Shown here: piece by piece, positions 44,242 to 52,556 of the stretch
Numbering within the stretch: position 1 is the stretch's first letter
Layout: every line of letters starts with the position of its first letter
Assembly: GCA_965242735.1 (NCBI GenBank)
Contig: OZ251497.1
Span: 3,224,001 to 3,288,000 of the forward strand
DNA from: G958295645 sp965242735
GTDB taxonomy: Bacteria; Gemmatimonadota; Gemmatimonadetes; Longimicrobiales; Gaopeijiaceae
Direction: 5' to 3'
Length of the DNA stretch: 64,000 nucleotides
Position numbers and translations under genes: made by a program
The notes under the pieces: model-generated
The model's input: the letters and a program-made list of their open reading frames with translations, nothing else
Databases searched by the model: none
Told to the model about the DNA's origin: nothing

Positions 44242-45183
44242 TCATGCAGTCAGGGTGCGAACAACGGCCTTCATGACCGGAGGACAGACACCGTTTCCCA
44301 AGAGCCGGACCTGATCTCGGCGGGTTCCGACCGGGAACAGGAAGGCGGCGTCCACGCCCATGGCTCGGCGGAGTTCAGGAACTTGGAGCATGCGCATACG
44401 GGGCTCGTTGCCGTCGTGGGTAACGAGAGCAAACCGATCAACAGTTGTGATCGTGCGCAAGGGTCGCCGGAGATGTTGCCAGCCGCCGCTACCGTCGCTG
44501 CCGTAATAGACCAAAAGAAAACTGCTCTGGGGTCCAAGGCTGGCGAAGGCCCGGGCGGCGCGCTGGAGCGTCGATTCGGCCCGCCGAGGATGAAAGAGAG
44601 GCGACGTCTTCCACGTCCCGGCCGGATCGAGAATGGAGCTAGCCGTTAAAGGAGACGAACCGACGGGTATGGGTGCCGGTGGCACGCGGTCTCGGTCAGC
44701 AAGCAAGAACAGGCGGCGTCGGGATTGAGGAACACCGAAGAAGGATGCGTCCAGGACGTGCTCGCGGAGCTGATAACCCAGGCCGCGAACGCGCTGCTTG
44801 AGTTCTTCGTAGCGACTCCACGGCCGCATGTGAACGACGTTTTCGATGACGACCCATCGCGGCCGGAGAGCTGATATATAGTCGATGGAATGGAAAGCGG
44901 TGGCACGACTGGTCTCGTCTCGCGGTGCACGACCTTTCGCGCACGTGTGATTCTTGCATTCAGGGGACGCCAGCAGAAGATCGATGGGTCCGACGGATCG
45001 TTGGAGGGCGGGAACATCTACATCTTCGACCTTGGCAGTGAGGACATGCGCGTCGGGGAAATTGGCCGCATACGTGGCAGTAGCTACAGGGTCGGCATCA
45101 ATGGCAGCAACGAGCGTTGCACCAGCCGCTCTGGCACCGGCGCTGCTGCCTCCCGCACCGCAGAAGAGGTCGAGAGTACGCAC
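44242..45183 (-). CDS. DNA (cytosine-5) methyltransferase
   Basis: A 313-residue C5-methyltransferase. Motif I is LDLFCGAGGSSAGA. Motif IV is SPECKNHTCAKG, a variant of the usual PCQ that keeps the cysteine. Motif VI is WVVIENV, motif VIII is QSRRRLFLLA, and the C-terminus holds LLGNGVCPPVMKAVV. The target-recognition region is short. The start is GTG. It faces the receiver gene, stop to stop within eight bases, and belongs to the same insert. No partner endonuclease is beside it, so it may be an orphan, a marker of self, or part of the GHKL system. Confidence 0.92.
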   Translation of the reverse strand: MRTLDLFCGAGGSSAGARAAGATLVAAIDADPVATATYAANFPDAHVLTAKVEDVDVPALQRSVGPIDLLLASPECKNHTCAKGRAPRDETSRATAFHSIDYISALRPRWVVIENVVHMRPWSRYEELKQRVRGLGYQLREHVLDASFFGVPQSRRRLFLLADRDRVPPAPIPVGSSPLTASSILDPAGTWKTSPLFHPRRAESTLQRAARAFASLGPQSSFLLVYYGSDGSGGWQHLRRPLRTITTVDRFALVTHDGNEPRMRMLQVPELRRAMGVDAAFLFPVGTRRDQVRLLGNGVCPPVMKAVVRTLTA

Positions 45184-45188
45184 TACAG

Positions 45189-45422
45189 CTACAGCGCGCA
45201 GTAGACACGGGCGTGCCTAGGCAGCGAGTTGGGAAGCCACCAAACGGCCATTTGCTCTGCCGCCGGGCGTGCGCAAGGGCGTCGACGAACTCGCATGCTC
45301 GTCCCGTTGGCGAACGCGCAGACGGCCTTGGCGACGGCGCGCATGGCCGACGCGCCCTGCTTGAATTCGGTCCGGGCACCCTTGCCATCCCGGATGCGAT
45401 CACGGACGTGGGGCCAGTTCAT
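45189..45422 (-). pseudogene. Truncated AlbA_2-family gene start
   Basis: The ATG overlaps the pglX stop (ATGA). The first 45 residues, with ARTEFKQGASAMRAVAKAVC and AFAN, match the start of AlbA_2-HATPase proteins and resemble the gene at 39142-40065. After AFANGTS the reading becomes unrelated and stops at 77 residues, just before the methyltransferase. The insertion of the methyltransferase-GHKL cassette probably cut this gene. Confidence 0.75.
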
Positions 45423-48400
45423 GGGGCGGACGCCTTGGCAGAGGCCGGGACATCGGCGAAGGAGGATTGACTTGCGTGGCGGTCGTTGGGGCCGACGCGG
45501 GTCTCCACGCGGGCAGCGGCGGCTTGCTCGGCGCGGGCCGCTGCCTTCGCGCTCCGCGTGTAGTGCAGGTCGTTCCAGCGGTTGCCGTCGAAGATTGCGT
45601 CGGCTTGGAAGTCGGTTCGCTCGGCTTCGCTGCCGGTACCGGGGCAGCTCCAGAACCAGGGAAAGTCGGCGGGTGGGCGGATGTGCTTGCCGGTGTCCTT
45701 GTTGAACTCGGGGTCTTTGCCCTTGTCCTTGCGCCAATTGATGTTCGGCTTCCAGCGCAGGATGCCCGCTCCCTTCCGGCCCCCGGACCGTAGTTCGGCT
45801 CGCATGAACGGACGAATGTTCAGGCGCACGCCGTCGTCGATGTGGGGCTCCCAGCCGACGGGTTGGCCGTGCAAGGGTCGCCAGCGCACGAAGATGTCCA
45901 GGGGCGGCTCGCCCTCTGCGGTACGCTCTAGCTGGCGTTGCAAGTCCTGCGCGGCGGCCAGCCGGGCGTCGGCACCGGCCCTGCCTTCCTGCTGCTCGCC
46001 CCGTTGCCGCTCGATCCAGTCTCCCAAGTAGCGGTAGGCAAGCGACTCCAGCGTGCGACGGCCATCGCCGTCGGGTCCCGCCAAGCGGTGGTAGCTGACC
46101 AGCGCGTGGAAGCCGTCCCGCCGCCCGTCCCAGATGTGCCAGATGAAGGGGCGGTTGTGGAAGAGTCGGCAGTGCTGTTCGAAAAAGCCGTCGCGGAGCC
46201 AGTCGTTGATCGAAACGGGGGCGCGGCCCATGTCGTGGGTGGACGCGAGCAGCGTGCGCTCGGTGGCCACGGACCACTCCTGCCCGTAGGCGATGGAGAG
46301 CAGCTCCTGCAGGCGGTCTTGCGCGGAGCGTTCACCTCCGACGGGCGGGATGCAGACGATGCCGTCGCTGTCCGCGAAGCTGGCGAGTCCGGCGGAGCGT
46401 TCGATCCAGGCACGGGATTCGGCCGACAGGGTGTCTTGGATCCGGAGATCGTGCTCCGCCGGCCAGCGGTAGCCGAGGAGCCGGGCAACGGCGACTTGAA
46501 GGACTGTGGAGTCGGTGCGGAGCGGGCCGTGGGTCAGCCGCTTGGCATGCTCGTCCCAGACGACGCTGCCGCAGGGGTGGCCGTGGAAGAGCCACTGGGT
46601 GGGGTCGTCGGAGTAGGGGTCGGGCAGGCCGTTGGGGTATTGTTCCTGGGCGATCTTCTTCCATTGGTCGAGGTCGAAGGGGATCTTGACGAGTGTGGCG
46701 TTGGTGACCTTGAGTGCGTGATCGATCTCGCGGACGGCCTTGTTGTACTCCGGCGAAGAGCAGAAGGCCCAGACGGCGGGGACTTTGTCTGCACCCAAGG
46801 GCCCGATCCCGCTTACGTTGCTGTCGAACTTGTCACCGGTATACAGCGTGACTGGCAATGTTCCGATCTGCGATACCGCTACGCCGTTCTCATCCCAAAT
46901 CCCACGTCCGACGTATACGTACGACTTTGCCGCACCGAAGATTCCAGTTCCGCTCTCGTTGTCTTCATCGTGGAAAACGTGTTCCCGCCCTCCGTAGTGA
47001 ACTGACTTCTTTACCGTACTTTGCTGAACTGACCAACTGCCAGAAACCACAGATTGTCCATGGATTTCCCAGAACTTCCTCCCGAAGCAGGAGTAGTCTC
47101 TCGTGCCTATGCCTTGATGCCCATGAGCCGTCGCCGACAATAGGGCGTGGTCGCCGATCGAGCGCATCAGAACGACAGCATCGGGATTCTTGAGTTGACT
47201 TGCTTGACGAGTCAACTCGATCCGCGTCGTCTCTTTGAGCAGTTCGTCCTTCTCGGCGGCCCGGATCGGTCGTTGGTCTCGGGTTGCGGACACGTCGATC
47301 CCGGCCATTCGCCAGTCCTTGGCCATCTTGTCTGAAGACAGGGTGTTGAGGACGGCGAATCCGCCGGCCGCTTGAGCGTCTGCAAAGGCGTGTTCTCCAA
47401 GGCGAGCAAACATGTTCCAAGTCCGCTGCTTCAGCAATTCCTCCCGAAGCCTTCGGTACGTCGTCAAGAACAGCCAATTCTGCGGCGTCACCAACGCCTG
47501 CGTGCCGGACTTGCCCAACCATCGCAGGATGCGGGAGACGAACATGGTCGCCAAGTCCCCTTTCGCGGCCGAATGACTCTCTTCGCCAAACCGCCTCAGG
47601 ACAGCAGACTGCTTGCCGCGGGCCAAGAACGGCACGTTGGTGACGACCAGCGTGTAGTCCCGGTAGAGAAATTCGAGCGAGCGCGCTATCCCCTCGGCAG
47701 CCACTGCGCGCTCGAAATCTTCGGCATGTCGGTTTTCTCGCTCGATGATCGAGGAAAGCACCTTGCGTATCGTCGAAGGGGCCACCTCGAAGAAGCCGGT
47801 GGGGAGAGTCCTGTGCGGATCGATCAGCGATCCAAGATCCGGCGCATCCTGAAAAACCTTGTGCAACGCCGCGAAGCTCTCCTGCAATAGGGTCGTGGCC
47901 CGCGTCGGTTCGGCGCCGAAACGGTTGCGCTCGCCCTGCATTTCCATCGCTTCTTCGCCTTTCGCCGCGAGCGCCATCCATTCGCGCTCGGTGGCGTTGG
48001 GAGCTAGGCCGCAACAGGCGACCTTGAGCCGAGGCAGATCGCAAGGTTTGCCCGCCAACCGCCAAGCCGTGAACGCCAAATTGAACGCGGCGATCTGGGC
48101 GCAACGCGGATCGATCTCGAGCCCGTGCAGGTTCTCGGCAAGGACGCGCCGGGCGGCCTCGTCCACGGACAGTCCCTCTTCTTCCATGCGGAGCCGCGCC
48201 AGGAGCTCCAAGCCCTCGACCAGGAAATGGCCGCTTCCGCAACATGGATCGAGAACCCGAAGCTCCGCCGCAGTCCGCGGCCACTTCTCGAACCATCCCG
48301 CCGCCGGGCGCCACCTGCCGCCATTATCCTCGTCGCGTACGAACCGCAAGTACGAGAAGTCGTATCCGCCGCCCGCCTTGATCCGCACAGCCCGCCGGAG

Positions 48401-49147
48401 GTCTTCCTCGGTCTCGTACTCGCCGCCGTCCAGCACCTTGGCGGCCCGCCAGGCCCCGATCGTGTTGTGGAACAAGAAGAGCACCATGTACCGCTCGGTG
48501 AACAACTGCGTGACGGCGGGCAACTCGTCCGCGCCGATCTTGACGCCGCTCTTGTTGACCTGGTCCTTCCGGCTCGCCTGCCAGAACTGGTACGTCCAGC
48601 CAAGCGAGTCCCCCGCGAGAAACACGGCCTCCGGCAGCGACTCCAGCAACCGTTCGAGCTCCAGCCGAGCCTCGGGCGAGAACGCGACCTCGTGCACCGG
48701 ACCGCGCCGCCGAAAGACGCCCGGCAGCATTCCCGCCGCAAACCTGCCGGCCAACGCCCACCGGTCCGTCCCCGCTTCCCGCGCCAGCTCCCCGCACTCC
48801 TCGAGCGAGACGGCAACGCCACCCTTCGGCTCCACGAGCAATCCGTTCTCGGCCAGAAACCGCGCGAACAGCATCCGGTGCCAATGCTCGTAGGCCACCT
48901 CGTGGCCAAGCCTGCCGATCTCCTGGGTGCGCGTCCTGGGGTCGCGCCGGTCACCGAGCTGCCGCCCCCGGGCCCGCAAGCGGTCTCGCAGCCTTCGATC
49001 CGCCCGCGACATGGACTCGTGCGGCCTGCCCCGGTCCACCGCCAGGGCTTCCAGGGCGTCCCGGGCCGCGGCCTCGGCCACACGCCGCGCTTCGCGGATC
49101 GCCTTGTCGAGACGACTGCGGAGATCGGAGGCGGGGGGAGCGGCCAT
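45419..49147 (-). CDS. pglX: BREX adenine methyltransferase PglX
   Basis: The 1242-residue site-specific DNA methyltransferase of BREX. It marks host DNA, usually at an adenine in a non-palindromic site, and is needed for defence. The SAM motif LDPCCGSGHFLVEGLELL lies near residue 299. The catalytic motif IV reads TNVPFL near 503 rather than NPPY or NPPF. Motif X-like HEVAYEHWHRMLFARFLAEN lies near 82, and a long C-terminal recognition region follows. The length is typical. The ATG at 49147 is the best start. The gene appears intact. Confidence 0.93.
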   Translation of the reverse strand: MAAPPASDLRSRLDKAIREARRVAEAAARDALEALAVDRGRPHESMSRADRRLRDRLRARGRQLGDRRDPRTRTQEIGRLGHEVAYEHWHRMLFARFLAENGLLVEPKGGVAVSLEECGELAREAGTDRWALAGRFAAGMLPGVFRRRGPVHEVAFSPEARLELERLLESLPEAVFLAGDSLGWTYQFWQASRKDQVNKSGVKIGADELPAVTQLFTERYMVLFLFHNTIGAWRAAKVLDGGEYETEEDLRRAVRIKAGGGYDFSYLRFVRDEDNGGRWRPAAGWFEKWPRTAAELRVLDPCCGSGHFLVEGLELLARLRMEEEGLSVDEAARRVLAENLHGLEIDPRCAQIAAFNLAFTAWRLAGKPCDLPRLKVACCGLAPNATEREWMALAAKGEEAMEMQGERNRFGAEPTRATTLLQESFAALHKVFQDAPDLGSLIDPHRTLPTGFFEVAPSTIRKVLSSIIERENRHAEDFERAVAAEGIARSLEFLYRDYTLVVTNVPFLARGKQSAVLRRFGEESHSAAKGDLATMFVSRILRWLGKSGTQALVTPQNWLFLTTYRRLREELLKQRTWNMFARLGEHAFADAQAAGGFAVLNTLSSDKMAKDWRMAGIDVSATRDQRPIRAAEKDELLKETTRIELTRQASQLKNPDAVVLMRSIGDHALLSATAHGHQGIGTRDYSCFGRKFWEIHGQSVVSGSWSVQQSTVKKSVHYGGREHVFHDEDNESGTGIFGAAKSYVYVGRGIWDENGVAVSQIGTLPVTLYTGDKFDSNVSGIGPLGADKVPAVWAFCSSPEYNKAVREIDHALKVTNATLVKIPFDLDQWKKIAQEQYPNGLPDPYSDDPTQWLFHGHPCGSVVWDEHAKRLTHGPLRTDSTVLQVAVARLLGYRWPAEHDLRIQDTLSAESRAWIERSAGLASFADSDGIVCIPPVGGERSAQDRLQELLSIAYGQEWSVATERTLLASTHDMGRAPVSINDWLRDGFFEQHCRLFHNRPFIWHIWDGRRDGFHALVSYHRLAGPDGDGRRTLESLAYRYLGDWIERQRGEQQEGRAGADARLAAAQDLQRQLERTAEGEPPLDIFVRWRPLHGQPVGWEPHIDDGVRLNIRPFMRAELRSGGRKGAGILRWKPNINWRKDKGKDPEFNKDTGKHIRPPADFPWFWSCPGTGSEAERTDFQADAIFDGNRWNDLHYTRSAKAAARAEQAAAARVETRVGPNDRHASQSSFADVPASAKASAP

Positions 49148-49604
49148 GGTGTCTACGATACGTGCGTACTGCGGCCGCGTCCAGCGGAGGAGGATCCGAC
49201 AGCATCGCGCCGTGTCCGGTAGAGCCCGCCGACGCGCCCGAGGCCTGTCGCCGTGGTCGACGAGGTCCAGATCCCGCATGTTGCGGTTGGTCGGCAGCAC
49301 GTAGCCACCAGCAACATCGACTTGCGGGCCTACCCCAGTCTACCACCAGTGTCGCGCAGGACGTCTTGGATCGTGGCCTCGTCCATGCGATGGCACCTCG
49401 GGCCGCCTTGTCCGGCCGACTGTGGAGAGCGGCGGCAATGGGAAACCGGACATGGGGTCGTGTGGGGAGCAAGTCCGCGCCGGCAGGGGTTGACACCGGG
49501 GCATGGAGACGGTAGCCTTATTATGCTTACCCCCCGCAAGCTCGTATCCGAGCTGTCCGCGAAGAGCGGGCGTCGGGGCCATCACCACAAGCCAAGGAAG
49601 CTCC
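49148..49604. other. Leader between pglX and a divergent gene
   Basis: No gene is accepted. A short minus-strand frame, MDEATIQDVLRDTGGRLG (49393 leftward), looks like a gene start but stops at once. A TTGACA box at 49490-49495 could drive the plus-strand gene at 49605, with TAGCCT 17 bases on as a weak -10. The pglX promoter should also lie here but is not obvious. Confidence 0.35.
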
Positions 49605-50256
49605 ATGAGCGAACAGATCGCACTACAGGCCTTCGCCGAGGCCGCCGACGGCCTAGGCCAGAAGTTGGAAGAACTCAATCGTCATGTTCATGCCATCGCA
49701 TCTCAAGAACAGAGCCATACGCTCTCGCTAGGACGTTACGGCCAAGACGAGCGCGAGATCGTTCGGCGCACCGAGGGCACTCTCGTCCACTTCCAACACG
49801 ATCGACGAAGATTCCGGACTGCTGACCGGAGGTCTTTGCCATGTGAACGTGTTGTTCGGCGCACTCGCCGAGGCCAGTTGGCATGGCACCGAGTTAATCT
49901 TGCGTCGCCTCGGCGCCGCACGAGTGGCGGAGCCGACGGCTCGCTCGCAGGCGGAGTGCGTGTGGGTCGCGTCGATGGTGCCCAGACAAGGGCACAGGGA
50001 GGCGATCGAGAGATTTTCGGCGCGATCTCGCGATCTGTTCTCGGACAACTACTACGCCTCAACGGACGCCGAAGACGGCTTCTGGACTCTGGACGACCTG
50101 GAAGATGTCGATGCCCCGCACGTTCCGGTGGCTGTCCTGTATGAACCGATACTCGCCGACTTTCCCAACCTCTCTGACGTGGCCCACGACTTGCTCGAGT
50201 TGTCTCCGTACAAGGACCTCGTCGAGCGGGTTCGCACCTGCCGGAATAGGCTCTAG
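49605..50256 (+). pseudogene. Frameshifted hypothetical gene
   Basis: A good ribosome site (AAGGAAG) precedes ATG at 49605, which begins MSEQIALQAFAEAADGLGQK and reads sensibly to about TLVHF near 49790. From there the sensible sequence continues in another frame as NTIDEDSGLLTGGL, running to WTLDDLEDVDAPHVPVAVLY and a TAG at 50256. A single indel near 49785-49800 would fuse the halves into one protein of about 215 residues. No family is recognised. It is divergent from pglX and convergent with a broken PIN gene. A sequencing error is as possible as a true lesion. Confidence 0.55.
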
Positions 50257-50485
50257 GAGGAATCCAAATACTCATGAATTCATCGAAACGACGCCGTTGT
50301 GCCGCGTGGTCGATAATGTCCAGGAGCTCTGCTTCGACCAACGTACTGGTCGCCAAGTGTGCAAATTCGCGGTCCACGGCATCGACAGCATCTCTCAATT
50401 CCGAATTCTGAGTGCCGGGCCGCACCTCGTTGGACAGCAACATGATGAAGATGCAGGAATCCCAGCAGAGCTTAGTCGTCGGCAT
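50250..50485 (-). pseudogene. PIN-domain toxin remnant
   Basis: From ATG at 50485 the first 75 or so residues resemble a PIN nuclease N-terminus: KLCWDSCIFIMLLSNE carries the first metal-binding aspartate, and LATSTLVEAELLD the conserved strand-helix with glutamate. After FDEFMSIWIPP the frame runs into sequence belonging to the gene on the other strand and loses the remaining acidic residues. The start overlaps the antitoxin stop by 14 bases, as in VapBC-type pairs. It is probably inactive. Confidence 0.65.
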
Positions 50486-50846
50486 CCCGTTGCGCCCTGA
50501 TGAGAGCGGCGCTGTCTACGCCATCGGTCAGGTTGGGCATCGAGCCGAGGAAATCTCGTAGTTTCAGCTGCTCTGCCTCCGGGTGAACATCTATCGTCTT
50601 GACGGCAAGCACCACGGGAAACATGCCCGCAGTGTCGTAATCGATCGTGCCGTGAACCGTGACGTGACAGCCAATGGCATCCCGCACCCGATCTAGGTGA
50701 TCGTCGGAAAACACACACTTCACGCGTGGCCCCGAAGCTGGATATACGTAAAAGGCCATTTGATTGTGAATGTTCAATGCCTCGACGGAACCGGATACGC
50801 TCCCCAGCGGCTTTAGCGCCGCGGTCGAAGATCGTCGCGCCTCCAT
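50472..50846 (-). CDS. Antitoxin-like protein, N-terminus replaced by brxC-tail sequence
   Basis: A 124-residue frame. The core KPLGSVSGSVEALNIHNQMA, then FYVYP, with VKCVFSDDHLDRVRDAIG and VTVHGTIDYD after it, resembles a small beta-rich protein often encoded just upstream of PIN toxins, as I recall. The residues MEA and the start codon come from a copied piece of the brxC tail, with the junction just after MEA. The original N-terminus is therefore missing. With the partner toxin truncated too, the pair is probably decayed. Confidence 0.6.
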   Translation of the reverse strand: MEARRSSTAALKPLGSVSGSVEALNIHNQMAFYVYPASGPRVKCVFSDDHLDRVRDAIGCHVTVHGTIDYDTAGMFPVVLAVKTIDVHPEAEQLKLRDFLGSMPNLTDGVDSAALIRAQRDADD

Positions 50847-50910
50847 CAGCTTCCCCTCGTGCTCGTCCGCACATCGGCTTCGTCGGTCAGCGTGGCGGGT
50901 CGAACGCGCA
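50839..50910 (-). repeat. Partial copy of the brxC 3' end
   Basis: GCCTCCATCAGCTTCCCCTC and what follows matches 52589-52668 near the end of brxC, with an identical block of 29 bases, then a 10-base deletion, then another highly similar block. It encodes ATLTDEADV, as brxC does, before the frame shift. The copy lies 1.7 kb from the original, and the cargo genes sit between the two. Confidence 0.85.
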
Positions 50911-51949
50911 CCGCGCGTTCAGAGAGACCGGAGTCGGCGTCGCGGATCCGTCTGTTGAGCTTGAACTGGCGACACTCCACGAAGCGGTCACACATGCCCA
51001 CCCATGTCCGAGGGTCGCAACCGGCAGGCTCTGGCAGGCTTCCGTCCAGCTGTCCCCGGGCGCAAGCCGGTGCTTGGGTCGCCATGCCCAAGTCGAACCC
51101 CGTTGTCTCGGAAATCTCTTCGGGCGTGCTCGCCGCCATAGCTTCCAGCCGCTCGGTCAGGATCGGCCCTCGCAGCGCACCAGCGAGCGTAATGGCGTCT
51201 GTCAGCGCGCTAGTATACCGCCCGGATCTCTCGAGACCGGCCGACAGATAGCCAGTCGGCGGACCGGCCATGTGAAGCAACGCCGCTTCGACCAGCACCT
51301 GCTCGTAGGGCCCGGGCCCGTGCGTAGATACAATGCTCGCCAGGACGTGGATCGCTGGCCCGGCGACATCGCCAGCCGCCTTCGGCGACAACGCGACCTT
51401 CAGCAAGTGCGGCACAGCCTGCAAGCCGAACTCGTAGAGGACGGCAGCCACAGGACCAGCGTTGTATGCATGCCACGCAAGCGACGGCAAGACCGCGGGA
51501 TCCCCTGTTGCAGCGAGGTGCCGCGCAAGGATGGCCGACGTCTCCCCGGCGTCCCCGGACTCGCCGACCTGGCTCAAGGCATCCTGTGCGCTCGTCCGTT
51601 CCACCTCGAGCCGCAACGCCTCGATCATCGCAGCCCGCAACGCGGGAGACCGCCGCTCGGGGTCCACCGACAGAGCCGCAAACACTCCGACTTCCCACGA
51701 GACTTCGTCCTCGGCCGCAAGCAGGCCGACAACGGTCCGTTCCGCGGCGGGATCCCCGGCCCGCAGTTGCTCGATGGTTTCCTGCTTGGCTCGGATCGCG
51801 TCGCGGACCGCCTCCGCGCGGGAGCGGGGTGGGCCTTGGGCTTCAAGCGAGGCCGCAACGCCCAAGGCGGCAACGGCGTAGATCACGAAGATCCACAACG
51901 CGATCCCGCAAGTCCGCGCCAAGATGGACTCCGCCCAATCGTCGCTCAT
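50846..51949 (-). CDS. Membrane-anchored HEAT-like repeat protein
   Basis: A 367-residue protein with one N-terminal membrane helix, IALWIFVIYAVAALGVAAS. A long helical region follows, with repeated pairs such as AERTVVGLLAAEDEVSWEVG and AVPHLLKVALSPKAAGDVAG, in the manner of HEAT or armadillo repeats. The last 25 or so residues, including ATLTDEADVRTSTRGS, derive from the copied brxC tail, so the native C-terminus is lost or replaced. It has no recognised family and sits inside the BREX operon as cargo. Its orientation allows co-transcription with brxC. Confidence 0.7.
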   Translation of the reverse strand: MSDDWAESILARTCGIALWIFVIYAVAALGVAASLEAQGPPRSRAEAVRDAIRAKQETIEQLRAGDPAAERTVVGLLAAEDEVSWEVGVFAALSVDPERRSPALRAAMIEALRLEVERTSAQDALSQVGESGDAGETSAILARHLAATGDPAVLPSLAWHAYNAGPVAAVLYEFGLQAVPHLLKVALSPKAAGDVAGPAIHVLASIVSTHGPGPYEQVLVEAALLHMAGPPTGYLSAGLERSGRYTSALTDAITLAGALRGPILTERLEAMAASTPEEISETTGFDLGMATQAPACARGQLDGSLPEPAGCDPRTWVGMCDRFVECRQFKLNRRIRDADSGLSERAVRVRPATLTDEADVRTSTRGS

Positions 51950-52104
51950 TCGCAGTACTCCACAATGGCCGCCGAATCGCGTCTTATGGCGTCAGACAGG
52001 CCAGAGATTCGATATGGCCGCAATTGCGCCATCCCGAAAGCGAGAGCCGGGGCATTCTTGAACTCGTTAAATGTCCATGTAAGCGCATAACCTCCGCCCC
52101 TGGG

Positions 52105-52341
52105 CTAGGCCTCGAAAAGGGCATCTGCCACGACAGTCTTACTGAAAGCGTGACCTCGGTACTTGGTAGCAAGGCCGTACATGGAGTCGCCGCTGAACTC
52201 TGGCGTGCCATTGGACTCGTACCCCTGTGCCACCGTTGCCGATTTCGCGCATTGGTAGGCGCCGTATTGAGACGAGAACAGACGCGGCTGCTCGCATGCC
52301 GCGCACACAAATACAAGCACGGCCACGCACATTCTCTTCAT
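52105..52341 (-). CDS. Small lipoprotein
   Basis: A 78-residue protein. MKRMCVAVLVFVCAAC is a lipoprotein-like signal with the lipid cysteine at position 16. The short mature part, with SSQYGAYQCAKSATVAQGYE, has no known match and one further cysteine. It lies between brxC and the HEAT-like gene, in the same direction. A paired role with that membrane protein is conceivable but unsupported. Confidence 0.6.
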   Translation of the reverse strand: MKRMCVAVLVFVCAACEQPRLFSSQYGAYQCAKSATVAQGYESNGTPEFSGDSMYGLATKYRGHAFSKTVVADALFEA

Positions 52342-52556
52342 CGCTGGTCTCACTTCTTCGCCCCGAACTCGTTGCCTTCCCACCACTCGGTAAATCGCCA
52401 TGAGGACGATCCAGGTCGGCGCCTTCACGCCCGTGACTTCCTCACGGCCACGCCGCAGCGGCACGACCCTCCATTCGTCTCCATTCGGGGACTCATTATC
52501 AGGGAAGGCGACGCTGGCAACGCCATCCCTTGGCGCCTAGCAGGCCAGCTGGAATC

